From positions 1-15,513 of the forward strand of contig JALWEW010000034.1 in NCBI GenBank assembly GCA_027039295.1: a stretch of 15,513 nt of DNA, written 5' to 3'. A program made the position numbers and the translations under genes. How positions within the stretch are numbered: the first letter of the stretch is position 1; every line of letters starts with the position of its first letter. Below the pieces are notes generated by a model. It was not told where the DNA came from and searched no databases. It worked only from the letters and a program-made list of their open reading frames with translations. Origin of the DNA: Acidilobaceae archaeon. GTDB lineage: Archaea > Thermoproteota > Thermoprotei_A > Sulfolobales > Acidilobaceae. Shown here in pieces: positions 1 to 7,229 of the stretch.

Positions 1-466
1 CTTCATTATAGGCCTCCCCGGCGAGACCAGGGAGACCTATAGGCTGAACAGGGAGCTGCTCGAGAGGATAATGGAGGAGGGGCTCCTAGTCAGGAGGGTC
101 AACATCAGGAAGGTCATGGTGATACCGGCCACCAGGCTCTCGAGGATGTGGAGGGGCATCAACCCCCGGGTCGAGGCCGCTGCTAGAGCCTTCGTGAGAT
201 GGACGCGGAGGGTCTTCGATAGACGTATGCTCTCCAGGATAGCGCCGCCTGGCACTGTCCTGAAGAGCCTTTGGGTTGAGGAGTGCCGTGAGAGCTACTG
301 CTATGCCAGGCAGCAGGGCAGCTACCCGCTGATGGTCTACATACCGTGCAGGCTCCCCCGGGGCACCTTCCTGGGGAGTGTCAAGGTTGGGGGGGTTCAC
401 TCACCCAGGGCTCTCTGGGGTACACCCCTTCCCGGTAGGGGTTTCGAGTATGCATGTGCTTTATAA
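1..466 (+). CDS. Radical SAM protein, COG1031-like, C-terminal part (5' end outside window)
   Basis: The frame is open from base 2 and ends with TAA at 464-466, giving about 154 C-terminal residues. It opens inside a radical SAM core: FIIGLPGE followed by ET-Y and then LVRRVNIRKVMVIPAT resembles the 'LVRRINIRQV...P-T' stretch of archaeal COG1031 proteins (radical SAM enzymes with a C-terminal helix-hairpin-helix region). The tail also fits that family: a basic helix, a PPGTVL segment, then ARQQGSYPLMVYIP, similar to the family's 'FGRQ-GSYP-LV-IP' block. The reaction is unknown for this family. The CxxxCxxC cluster motif would lie upstream of the window, so Fe-S/SAM chemistry cannot be confirmed here. 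The last 25 residues differ from the family ending I remember. A TATA-like element overlaps the stop codon and probably serves the next gene. I am fairly sure of the superfamily and less sure of the exact COG. Confidence 0.72.
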   Translation, partial: FIIGLPGETRETYRLNRELLERIMEEGLLVRRVNIRKVMVIPATRLSRMWRGINPRVEAAARAFVRWTRRVFDRRMLSRIAPPGTVLKSLWVEECRESYCYARQQGSYPLMVYIPCRLPRGTFLGSVKVGGVHSPRALWGTPLPGRGFEYACAL

Positions 467-467
467 T
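460..467 (+). promoter_or_regulatory. TATA box (BoxA) candidate for the gene at 563
   Basis: TTTATAAT preceded by C is a good archaeal BoxA match. It overlaps the stop codon of the radical SAM gene. Transcription would start about 25 bases downstream (near 490), leaving a leader of roughly 70 bases before the ATG at 563. The 96-base gap otherwise holds no recognisable gene. Confidence 0.42.
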
Positions 468-562
468 AGGGGTCTCTCGAGCGGTTGTATAGCGCAGTGT
501 CTTACGAGTTCGAAAGTCTAGATAGGATAGATGCCAATACGTAAGGGTGGTGGTCGTGGCAT

Positions 563-1525
563 ATGAATATCACGTATATGATGGCGAGGCTAGTAGAGGC
601 AATAACTAACACGGAGCCCCAAGCGGGGTCTAGGAGGCCTTCGCTGAGGGTTCTCGCCGCCAGCTTGGGCCTCGGAGAGAGGAACGCCTATAGGCTGCTG
701 GCTAAGATCAGGGGTGTAGGCTTCTCATTCTCGTTGTCGGTTAATCTGGCCCGCATGGGATACGCTGCAGTGCTCACCGAGGACCAGGAGTGGGGGGAGA
801 CGATCGAGTCGTATAGACTCGTTGACGGTACTAGACTCAGGCTAGCCCTAGTGCCTGCTGGCAAGACGCAGGGCCATCGAAGAGACGGTTACGCCTTCCA
901 GGGGGAGGTGTATATAGCGTCGAGGCCCCTCCTGGCCAGGCTGGGGCCCGTCGAGCACTGGCTCAAGGGCGAGCTAACGCCTGAGCTTAGAGGCCGCACA
1001 GCTAAGGCTCTGAGGGAGGCGCTTCTAGAGCCCCCTCCGCGCGGTATCTGGGGGCGCCGCTATAGGGCGCGCACCTCTACGATTCGACTGCTGGCTCTCA
1101 TGATAGCTGGCCATGGCCTCGACCCTATTTCATATATAGCCAGGATCCTCGGCGTCGATGCAAGTGCCGCGCAGCGCGGGATTCGCTCCCTCTGGAGGAG
1201 GGGGGTCATAATGCGCTACGGCCTCTGGAGGGCCCCCTACATGCCCGGTCGTGGCGTCCTAGCATTACTCCGAGCCCCCGAGCCCTTGAGGCTGGCGAAT
1301 GCCCTACCAGTGGCGCCCCCCGTGGCCTGCGCGCTAGCGCCTAGGAGCGGGCCGGGCTGGGTCGCGGCTAAGATAGACGCGTCCGACGAGGTGATAGCTG
1401 CACTGCTCTCTATCCTAAAGGATATGGGTGTGGAGGTGGGTAAAGTCTACCACTACTATAGGGTAGAGGCCGGAGACAAGGCTAAAGCTCCCCGCAGCAC
1501 TGGAGGTGCCTCGAGCCCGCGGTAG
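563..1525 (+). CDS. Putative DNA-binding regulator with two winged-helix-like modules
   Basis: This 320-residue protein matches no family I can name. Two segments look like helix-turn-helix units: residues about 27-54 (LRVLAASLGLGERNAYRLL, then GVGF) and about 172-216 (STIRLLALMIAGHGLDPISY, ILGVDASAAQRGIRSLWRRG). Each is followed by a similar block: a short turn, an aliphatic strand (GYAAVL near 66-71; GVLALL near 231-236), then a stretch containing hydrophobic strands and a late helix ending in Leu-Gly-Pro-Val or Met-Gly-Val. This suggests an internal duplication of an Lrp/AsnC-like 'winged helix plus small alpha/beta domain' module, which is an inference. No signal peptide or membrane segment is seen. 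The ATG at 563 follows a G-rich ribosome-binding stretch (GGGTGGTGG). The last 20 residues are polar and probably disordered. The stop codon lies inside a nested inverted repeat (1508-1564). Confidence 0.6.
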   Translation: MNITYMMARLVEAITNTEPQAGSRRPSLRVLAASLGLGERNAYRLLAKIRGVGFSFSLSVNLARMGYAAVLTEDQEWGETIESYRLVDGTRLRLALVPAGKTQGHRRDGYAFQGEVYIASRPLLARLGPVEHWLKGELTPELRGRTAKALREALLEPPPRGIWGRRYRARTSTIRLLALMIAGHGLDPISYIARILGVDASAAQRGIRSLWRRGVIMRYGLWRAPYMPGRGVLALLRAPEPLRLANALPVAPPVACALAPRSGPGWVAAKIDASDEVIAALLSILKDMGVEVGKVYHYYRVEAGDKAKAPRSTGGASSPR

Positions 1526-1564
1526 TGGGGCCCAGAGTGCCTGGGCGCCGTGACCGCGGGAGGC
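1508..1564. repeat. Nested inverted repeat around the regulator stop codon
   Basis: An inner perfect dyad GCCCAG(5 nt)CTGGGC at 1530-1546 sits inside an outer perfect 7-bp dyad, CCCGCGG (1516-1522) with CCGCGGG (1554-1560), separated by symmetric 7-nt internal loops. GCCT (1508-1511) and AGGC (1561-1564) can extend the outer stem with a 4-nt bulge. The element spans the TAG stop at 1523-1525. There is no T-run after it, so it is not a classic terminator. It could be a 3'-end RNA structure or a protein-binding operator between the regulator and the helicase gene. Confidence 0.6.
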
Positions 1565-1677
1565 TCCACCCCTAGGCCTTACCTATCATGAGGAGCCGCG
1601 TGTGCTCCATTAAAAGAGAAAGGAGTGGAGGCGGGGATCCTCGGGTATCCTTGCATGCGGAATACAGTGCTCCACCC

Positions 1678-1684
1678 CTTAAAC
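1678..1684 (+). promoter_or_regulatory. TATA-like element for the lhr gene
   Basis: CTTAAAC lies about 36 bases before the chosen ATG at 1717, so a transcript would start near 1707 with a very short leader. A second candidate, ATTAAAAG at 1609-1616, would give a leader of about 78 bases that keeps the GGGGGAGG ribosome-binding site whole. I cannot choose between them from sequence alone. Confidence 0.33.
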
Positions 1685-1716
1685 TGGCTTTGCGTAGTGG
1701 CGGGGGAGGCGGTGTA

Positions 1717-4374
1717 ATGGGGGCCGACTGCAGGCCAAGGCGGCAAGACGAGGACGTCTACAAGCTGCTACGCCCCTATGTAGCCGAGTGGTTCAGGCGT
1801 CGCTACTGCAGGTTCTCCGAGCCCCAGTTAAAGGCCATACCCTTGATCAAGCGCGGCGCCAACGTGCTGGTCTCGTCGCCGACTGGTACCGGTAAGACTC
1901 TAGCCGTTTTCCTTGGGATAATAGATGAACTCTACAGGCTCTCTGAGGAGGAGCGCCTAGAGGATGAAGTATACGCCATCTACATCTCCCCCCTAAGGGC
2001 CCTAAATAATGATATGAGGAGGAACCTAATGGCCCCCCTCGATGGGATTAGAAGTGTCGCCCGGGAGATGGGCTTCAGTGTAGCCGATATCAGGGTGGGG
2101 GTGCGTACCAGTGATACCTCCCCCAGCGAGAAGCAAAAGATGCTCCGCAGGCCCCCGCACATACTCATAACGACGCCGGAGTCCCTGGCAATAGCTCTGG
2201 TGGCCCCTCGCTTCCGGGAGCGGCTTGCCACCGCTCGGTGGGTTGTGGTTGACGAGATCCATGAACTCGCATCTAGCAAGAGGGGGGCCCACCTTGCCCT
2301 CAGCCTCGAGAGGCTGGAAGAACTCGTCAGGGAGCGTGGTGGTCAGCTCCAGAGGATAGGACTCTCAGCTACCATAGCCCCCCTCGAGGAGGTTGCGAGG
2401 TTCATAGGCGGCTACAACGATGATGGCACGCCGAGGCCCGTGGAGATAGTTGATGCCAGGTTCTCGAAGCCTCTCGACATCAGGGTACTAGCTCCTAACA
2501 TAGACCTCATACACGCTGATGCCGAGGAGGTAAACAATGCTATATACGAAATACTCGTCGACCTGATAAAGAGGCATAGGACCACTCTCGTGTTCACTAA
2601 CACACGCAGCGCCACGGAGCGCGTGGTCTACAGGCTCAAGAAGCTCGTGGAGGGCGAGGGCCTCCTAGACCTCGATGAGATAGAGGCGCACCACAGCAGC
2701 CTCTCACGAGAGCTTAGGCTGAGCGTGGAGGAGAGGCTTAAGAAGGGCGAGCTAAGGGTTGTGGTGTCAAGCACGAGCCTGGAGCTGGGGATAGACATAG
2801 GCTCGATCGACTTGGTTGTTCTGCTCTCGAGCCCGAAGAGCGTGAGCAGGCTCCTCCAGAGGGTTGGGAGAAGCGGCCATAGGATCGACGATGTAAGTAA
2901 GGGTAGGATTATAGTAGTAGACAGGGACGATCTAGTAGAGTGCAGCGTCCTAGCTAAGCTAGCGATGGACCGCAAGATAGACAGGGTGCGCATCCCCAGG
3001 AAGCCCCTGGACGTGCTGGCTCAGCACATAGTCGGCATGTCGGTTGAGAGGAAGTGGAGAATCGACGAGGCGTATAGAGTCGTCAGGAGGGCCTACAACT
3101 TCAGGGACCTCGGCTTCGATGAATTCATGGAGGTCGTTAGGTTCCTCGCTGGCAAGCATGGCTTGGAGGATGAGGGCGTCTACTCTAAGATATGGCTTGA
3201 TGAGGCTGACGGCACATTCGGGAGGAAGAGGGCTGCCCGCATGATATACCAGTTAAACGCTGGCACCATACCGGATGAGGCCAAGATTAAGGTTAGGACC
3301 GTTGACGGCCGTTATGTCGGGTCCCTGGAGGAGGAGTTCGTTGAGATACTGGCGCCTGGCGACGTCTTCGTTCTAGGCGGGAGGACGTATAGGTTCCTAA
3401 GATCCAAGGGGATGACGGTGATAGTTGAGGAAGCCGAGGGAGCGAGGCCCACTGTTCCAAGCTGGTTCAGCGAAATGCTGCCCCTGAGCTTCGACAGCGC
3501 TTTGGAGGTCGGCAGGTTTAGGTGCTGGGTGGCAGAGGGCATCAAGAGCGGGCGGGAGCATGACGTCATTAGGGCCCTTGTGAGCGATTATAACCTGGAC
3601 CTCCACGCTGCTGAGAGCATCGTCTCATATGTAAGGGAGCAGCTCGAGTACATCGGGGTCGTGCCATGCCACAACCTCATACTTGTAGAGTGGTTCCCAG
3701 ACGATGACGGGGACTGGGTAATAGTATTCCACACGCTCTACGGCAGGCGCGTCGTAGACGCTCTCTCAAGAGCCTACGCCTACGAGCTAACGAGGCTCTC
3801 AGGCTACCCAGTGAGGCTTACTGTATCGGATAATGGATTCGCCCTACGCCTCCCACCGGAGGCTAACCTATCTAGGGCCACGATAATCAGGCTACTGGAG
3901 GCGGTCGGGCCCGATAATATCGATGAGAAGCTTAGGAGGGCGATAATGAAGACTGAACTCTTAAAGAGGAGGTTCCGCCACGTGGCCCAGAGGAGCTTCA
4001 TGATACTGAGGAGGTATAGAGGTAGGGAGCGGAGCCCAGAGAGGATGCAGTTGAGCGCTCAGAGGATACTCAACGCCATACTGGAATTAGAGCCGGACAA
4101 CCCGGTTCTCAGGGAGACCCTCAGGGAGATAATGGAGGACTACATGGACGTAGAGAATGCCAGGAGGATCCTTCGGGGCATACGCGACGGCTCGATACGC
4201 GTCGAGGTCAAAGGGCCCCTACCAGCACCCTCGCCCTTCGCTCACGGTATAATAGTGAAGCTATACAGCGATGTGGTGTTAATGGAGGATAAGAGGAGGA
4301 TACTCCAGCTACTCCATGAGAGGGTGATGCGGTACATAGGCTCTAACCGGGCGATCAGCGTTTCAGGCCGGTGA
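1717..4374 (+). CDS. lhr: Lhr-type superfamily 2 ATP-dependent DNA helicase
   Basis: This 885-residue protein is a large helicase-related (Lhr core) enzyme, a 3'-to-5' DNA translocase linked to archaeal DNA repair. Counting from the ATG at 1717, the motifs in order are: a Q-motif-like FSEPQLKAI near 33-41; Walker A SSPTGTGKT at 53-61; SPLRAL near 91-96; TTPESL near 152-157; the DEIHEL Walker B box at 179-184; LSAT at 216-219; VFTNTRS in the second RecA domain near 292-298; SSTSLELGIDIG near 351-362; and QRVGRSGHR near 381-389. The C-terminal half is the long winged-helix/Lhr-specific region, giving a family-typical length. An in-frame ATG at 1588 would add 43 glycine- and arginine-rich residues unlike the family. 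I prefer 1717 because GGGGGAGG precedes it and the conserved region begins soon after. The 3' end overlaps the convergent CBS gene by 20 bp. Confidence 0.93.
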   Translation: MGADCRPRRQDEDVYKLLRPYVAEWFRRRYCRFSEPQLKAIPLIKRGANVLVSSPTGTGKTLAVFLGIIDELYRLSEEERLEDEVYAIYISPLRALNNDMRRNLMAPLDGIRSVAREMGFSVADIRVGVRTSDTSPSEKQKMLRRPPHILITTPESLAIALVAPRFRERLATARWVVVDEIHELASSKRGAHLALSLERLEELVRERGGQLQRIGLSATIAPLEEVARFIGGYNDDGTPRPVEIVDARFSKPLDIRVLAPNIDLIHADAEEVNNAIYEILVDLIKRHRTTLVFTNTRSATERVVYRLKKLVEGEGLLDLDEIEAHHSSLSRELRLSVEERLKKGELRVVVSSTSLELGIDIGSIDLVVLLSSPKSVSRLLQRVGRSGHRIDDVSKGRIIVVDRDDLVECSVLAKLAMDRKIDRVRIPRKPLDVLAQHIVGMSVERKWRIDEAYRVVRRAYNFRDLGFDEFMEVVRFLAGKHGLEDEGVYSKIWLDEADGTFGRKRAARMIYQLNAGTIPDEAKIKVRTVDGRYVGSLEEEFVEILAPGDVFVLGGRTYRFLRSKGMTVIVEEAEGARPTVPSWFSEMLPLSFDSALEVGRFRCWVAEGIKSGREHDVIRALVSDYNLDLHAAESIVSYVREQLEYIGVVPCHNLILVEWFPDDDGDWVIVFHTLYGRRVVDALSRAYAYELTRLSGYPVRLTVSDNGFALRLPPEANLSRATIIRLLEAVGPDNIDEKLRRAIMKTELLKRRFRHVAQRSFMILRRYRGRERSPERMQLSAQRILNAILELEPDNPVLRETLREIMEDYMDVENARRILRGIRDGSIRVEVKGPLPAPSPFAHGIIVKLYSDVVLMEDKRRILQLLHERVMRYIGSNRAISVSGR

Positions 4375-5248
4375 TATACCTTAGAAGGTCTGTCCTCGTT
4401 ATTATGCCTATAGGCTCTCCTCGGGAGCCTAGGACTAACAGTCTACCTATATCGTAGGCCTCCATGAGTTTTATGGCATCCATAACAGTATCGTTTATGC
4501 TTATGCTGAACACGTTCTTCCTTGAGTAACGCCCCACGGGCTCGTCTACATTCACGCCATCAGCGACGAGCTTGGCTATGTCAGTTGTTGTTATGAAGCC
4601 TACAACGCCCCCGCTATCGTCGACCACAGGGGCGCCACGGATGCCATTAACGTACAGGATCCTGGCAGCGTCTTTTATCGAGCTATCAGCGGGGATAGTT
4701 ATTAGCTTGCGCTTAACGATCCTCCCTACAGTGACGTTGGGGATAATGCTCAACCTCGTAATCTCAGCTAGAATCTGGAGTGGCATCTCGTTGACCTTGG
4801 CTATCATGCCTTCCAGGACTATGTTCGGGTATGGAGTACTCTCAACACGGACCTTAGCCCCCTCGACGAGCTTGTCGGTGGAGCCAGCTACGGTAATTAC
4901 GGCCTTAACGGAGCCGGGGGAGAAGAGGCCTATAAGTTCCACGCTAACAGCTACGAGCTCCGCGGTCCCACGGGGCCCCTTCACTATGACCCTCCCGTAG
5001 CCTAGGCCTAGGGCACCCCCTCTCTGGGCGAACTCGTAGGCCTTGAGCGTGGGTGCGTAGCCGCCATTGGGTCCGGTTCTACTTGTTACGAGTCCGAGCG
5101 ATTTGAGGCCGAGGATTATGTTGCGGACGGTACCCTCATCCTTCCCTAAGGCCGCCGCGACCTCCTTGCTCTTAACCATGCGCCCCTTCTCCTCGTACAA
5201 CCTGAGGAGGGTCTCGAGCACCTCGCGTTGTACGCCTGTGAGCCTCAA
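4355..5248 (-). CDS. HTH transcriptional regulator with C-terminal CBS pair (COG2524-like)
   Basis: The protein has 297 residues. Residues 1-60 form a winged helix-turn-helix (QREVLETLLRLYEEKGR, then KEVAAALGKDEGTVRNII). Residues about 80-165 form a middle alpha/beta domain. Two CBS motifs follow at about 173-230 (IPADSSIKDAARIL, GAPVVDDSGGVVGFIT, TTDIAKLV) and about 237-295 (SINDTVMDAIKLM, GRLLVL, PIGIITRTDLLRYI). CBS pairs usually bind adenosyl ligands such as AMP, ATP or SAM, so this is probably a ligand-sensing regulator; ligand and targets are unknown. The start is TTG at 5248, supported by GAGGTG seven bases upstream on the minus strand. A clear TATA box (5301-5309) gives a leader of about 30 bases, so it can be transcribed on its own despite lying 103 bp behind the DUF2192-like gene. 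The palindrome GTGTACAC lies in that leader. Confidence 0.9.
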   Translation of the reverse strand: MRLTGVQREVLETLLRLYEEKGRMVKSKEVAAALGKDEGTVRNIILGLKSLGLVTSRTGPNGGYAPTLKAYEFAQRGGALGLGYGRVIVKGPRGTAELVAVSVELIGLFSPGSVKAVITVAGSTDKLVEGAKVRVESTPYPNIVLEGMIAKVNEMPLQILAEITRLSIIPNVTVGRIVKRKLITIPADSSIKDAARILYVNGIRGAPVVDDSGGVVGFITTTDIAKLVADGVNVDEPVGRYSRKNVFSISINDTVMDAIKLMEAYDIGRLLVLGSRGEPIGIITRTDLLRYITGLKR

Positions 5249-5250
5249 TA

Positions 5251-5258
5251 GTGTACAC
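5251..5258. promoter_or_regulatory. GTGTACAC palindrome in the leader of the HTH-CBS gene
   Basis: This perfect 8-bp palindrome lies between the predicted transcription start (near 5279) and the TTG start at 5248, and overlaps the end of the GAGGTG ribosome-binding site. The position would suit an autoregulatory operator, but 8-bp palindromes also occur by chance. Confidence 0.25.
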
Positions 5259-5300
5259 CTCGTGGGTCCTCTCTGCTCCCAGGAGGGTTAGGGTAGTGGA

Positions 5301-5309
5301 GTATATATG
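5301..5309 (-). promoter_or_regulatory. TATA box for the HTH-CBS gene
   Basis: On the minus strand the sequence reads CATTTGCATATATACTCC, with CATATATAC as BoxA. The predicted transcription start, near 5279, leaves about 31 bases of leader with a good ribosome-binding site before the TTG at 5248. Confidence 0.6.
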
Positions 5310-5351
5310 CAAATGTGAAACAGTGCGGAATTCTCTACGTAGTGTAGGCTT

Positions 5352-6182
5352 TTATTCGCTTGCCCTAGCCCCCTCTTCGCGGGTGCCTCCTTCCTCCCTC
5401 TCCTGGATCCTGCGCTTGGCCTCGCCTCTCCCGAGAGTTAAGACGCTCCTCAAGGTTCTATCGCTCACGTGGAACACGCCCTTAGCTATGGCCGCTATAT
5501 AGGAGTCATCGGGGAGCACGCCGTGTATGTCGGATAACTCGAGTGCAAGCGCCTGCTTAGTGATCTCTTTTACTATCTTGTTTCTAATCTTCCCCCGCGC
5601 TATATCCGAGGCCACCTTGAATGCGATGAAGAACCTAGCGTACTTAACAGCGAGTCTCCTCCTATCCGGTAGGTTCTCGTATATGCTCCTGATTAGCTTA
5701 AGCAGGTCCCGCTCCTCGGCGAAACCGAAGTAGACTTGAGTGAGTTTAAGCCTCAGTATCCTCGCCAAGTCGTTATCAGTAATGGATCCTAGGATCGCTG
5801 ACAGTATAGTCTCCACCTTCTCTGGGCCGGATCCCTCCGCCTCCCGGGAGTTGCCTGAGAGGACGCTGAGAGCCTCCTCATACTTTATCTCCTTAATGAA
5901 TATTTTATCGAAGAGTTCTGGGTACTGCCTCTCGAGGCCCATGCCATATTTACCCACTACGTAGAGGCTACTGAGCTCCTTGTCGTAGAGATCCTCTGGC
6001 ACACTGGCACCCCTGAGTGGTTCTATGTTGTACTTGCTATACGTATCCCTCAGCATCTCTACAACGGCGTCGCGGGAGAGAGGCTCGCCGGACTCCCAGA
6101 GGCTAATGATCCTCAACCATAAGTCCATGAGGACTTGGAGCCTCCTCCTCGCATCGTCTGCTTTCCGCGTCAAAGCCATCAC
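5352..6182 (-). CDS. DUF2192-like conserved crenarchaeal protein
   Basis: This protein of 276 residues is soluble, highly charged and probably all helical, with no signal peptide, membrane segment or enzyme motif. From memory, the block KYARFFIAFKVASDIARG followed by KIRNKIVKEITKQALALEL and LPDDSYIAAIAKGVF (about 180-245) resembles DUF2192, an archaeal family of unknown function. The N-terminal region (MDLWLRIISLWESGEPLSRD) and a YGMGLE-YPELFDKIF segment near 80-95 also look conserved. The last 20 residues are Glu/Arg-rich and probably disordered. The start is GTG at 6180-6182 or the adjacent ATG at 6177-6179; neither has a strong ribosome-binding site. Transcription is probably from the symmetric TATA box at 6241-6248. 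The HTH-CBS gene follows on the same strand but has its own promoter. Function is unknown; I am fairly confident it is a real gene. Confidence 0.78.
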   Translation of the reverse strand: MMALTRKADDARRRLQVLMDLWLRIISLWESGEPLSRDAVVEMLRDTYSKYNIEPLRGASVPEDLYDKELSSLYVVGKYGMGLERQYPELFDKIFIKEIKYEEALSVLSGNSREAEGSGPEKVETILSAILGSITDNDLARILRLKLTQVYFGFAEERDLLKLIRSIYENLPDRRRLAVKYARFFIAFKVASDIARGKIRNKIVKEITKQALALELSDIHGVLPDDSYIAAIAKGVFHVSDRTLRSVLTLGRGEAKRRIQEREEGGTREEGARASE

Positions 6183-6240
6183 CGTGCTTCTTGATCTAGC
6201 GCTTCCTCGGCTCTACCAGAAGCTGGCAGTGGAAAGCGCT

Positions 6241-6248
6241 TTTATAAA
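6241..6248. promoter_or_regulatory. Symmetric TATA box in the divergent promoter region
   Basis: TTTATAAA is its own reverse complement and lies between two divergent genes. To the minus side it predicts a start near 6219 and a leader of about 37 bases before the DUF2192-like gene. To the plus side it predicts a start near 6272 and a leader of about 64 bases before the TTG at 6336. It could drive one or both genes. The rest of the 153-base gap holds nothing else I recognise. Confidence 0.55.
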
Positions 6249-6335
6249 GAGTGTATGGGGACCTTCCATCGAGTAACTGTGCGGTAGCCGTGGGGCTAGA
6301 GCCTAGTGGCACCGTAGCGCTCGGGGGTCCCTGCT

Positions 6336-7229
6336 TTGGGTAAGAGTGGGCCTTCCCGGCCCTATAAGGACGTCTTTGATATGTATAGGGAGGCGCTCTA
6401 TAACCTGAGGAGGCTCGCGGCTTTACTACGGACTCGCGTTGCTACGGGGGATTTAGGGTTACTAGCATCACGCATCGATAGAGGAACATCATTCAATCCC
6501 GTATGGGCTAACATTGTCGCGGTGCTCAGCGAGCTAGCGGACCTGGGGGAGGGCGATGCTGCCGCGCAGGCCTCTAAGTTATATGCCTACTTATCAAGGC
6601 TGCTGGAGCACTCACTCAACTATATTGTAGACCTTTGTTCTTCACGGCTGCGTTCTCATAGGAGGACGCGGGCTGCTGTGATGGGCTATAGCGAGGCCAT
6701 CGCTCGATGTATAGCCTCGGCGAAGAGGGGGCTCGCTAAGGTCAACGTGCTGGAGGCGAGGCCAGACGGCGATGGCTTGGTGATGCTAAGGGAGATAAGC
6801 TCACGTGGCATCGAGTCAATCCTGGTTCCCGACTATGCCGTCCAGCAGGTTGTAGAGGAGTCAGACGTGGTAATAGTGACATTAGACGCCGTGACCTACG
6901 ATGGAGTCTCAATAGTGAGAATGGGCGTCAAGCCCTTGCTCCTAGCAGCCGCCGAGAGGAGTATTGAGGCGATAGGCCTCACGCACTCCGCGGCGTTTTC
7001 GGCTGCGCTTTCCTCGGAGGACTATATACCGGGGACAAGCGCTAGAGTCTATGTAAACGATATTAGAGACTATGTGTCGAGAGCCCTCTATGATAAGGTG
7101 CCGCTCGACCTAGTCTCCGTAATAATATATGATAAAGGGGTGAAGAACTCCTCTGCACTCAACGTGGAGGAGGAATCTCTAGAGTTCATGCAGGCTGCCA
7201 TAGAGAACGTGGCCGGAGAGGAGCTATGA
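6336..7229 (+). CDS. Divergent eIF2B/ribose-1,5-bisphosphate isomerase family protein
   Basis: This 297-residue protein has an N-terminal helical region (about 1-105) and a C-terminal Rossmann-like domain typical of the eIF2B alpha/beta/delta, MtnA and R15P isomerase superfamily. Visible family features are LEARPDGDGLVMLREI at 139-154 (compare 'ESRP...G..LA..L'), GIESILVPDYAV at 158-169 ('GI.VTLI.DSAV'), VVIVTLDAVTYDG at 178-190 ('.IVGADAVL.NG', with Asp184 kept) and a late YIPGTSARVY. Where the isomerases have the catalytic cysteine in 'THCN', the aligned block VMGYSEAIARCI has Gly117-Tyr118, closer to the non-catalytic 'THSYS' of eIF2B alpha. A regulatory or binding role is therefore more likely than isomerase activity (inference). 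The start is TTG, with GGGGGT seven bases upstream. The gene overlaps the next by ATGA and heads the run leading into ribB-ribC. Confidence 0.72.
   Translation: MGKSGPSRPYKDVFDMYREALYNLRRLAALLRTRVATGDLGLLASRIDRGTSFNPVWANIVAVLSELADLGEGDAAAQASKLYAYLSRLLEHSLNYIVDLCSSRLRSHRRTRAAVMGYSEAIARCIASAKRGLAKVNVLEARPDGDGLVMLREISSRGIESILVPDYAVQQVVEESDVVIVTLDAVTYDGVSIVRMGVKPLLLAAAERSIEAIGLTHSAAFSAALSSEDYIPGTSARVYVNDIRDYVSRALYDKVPLDLVSVIIYDKGVKNSSALNVEEESLEFMQAAIENVAGEEL

Noticed and set aside
467..540. Possible tRNA suggested by GAGTTCGAA and a D-arm-like TAGCGCAG
   Set aside because: No T-stem pairing around TTCGAA, no acceptor stem and no anticodon arm could be built.
1588..1716. N-terminal extension of the helicase frame to ATG 1588
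   Set aside because: The 43 added residues are Gly/Arg-rich and unlike Lhr proteins; ATG 1717 has a better ribosome-binding site just upstream.
2628..2993. Minus-strand 121-codon frame inside lhr
   Set aside because: It is the Ser/Leu-rich shadow of an Arg/Glu/Lys-rich helicase region, a common artefact of this composition.
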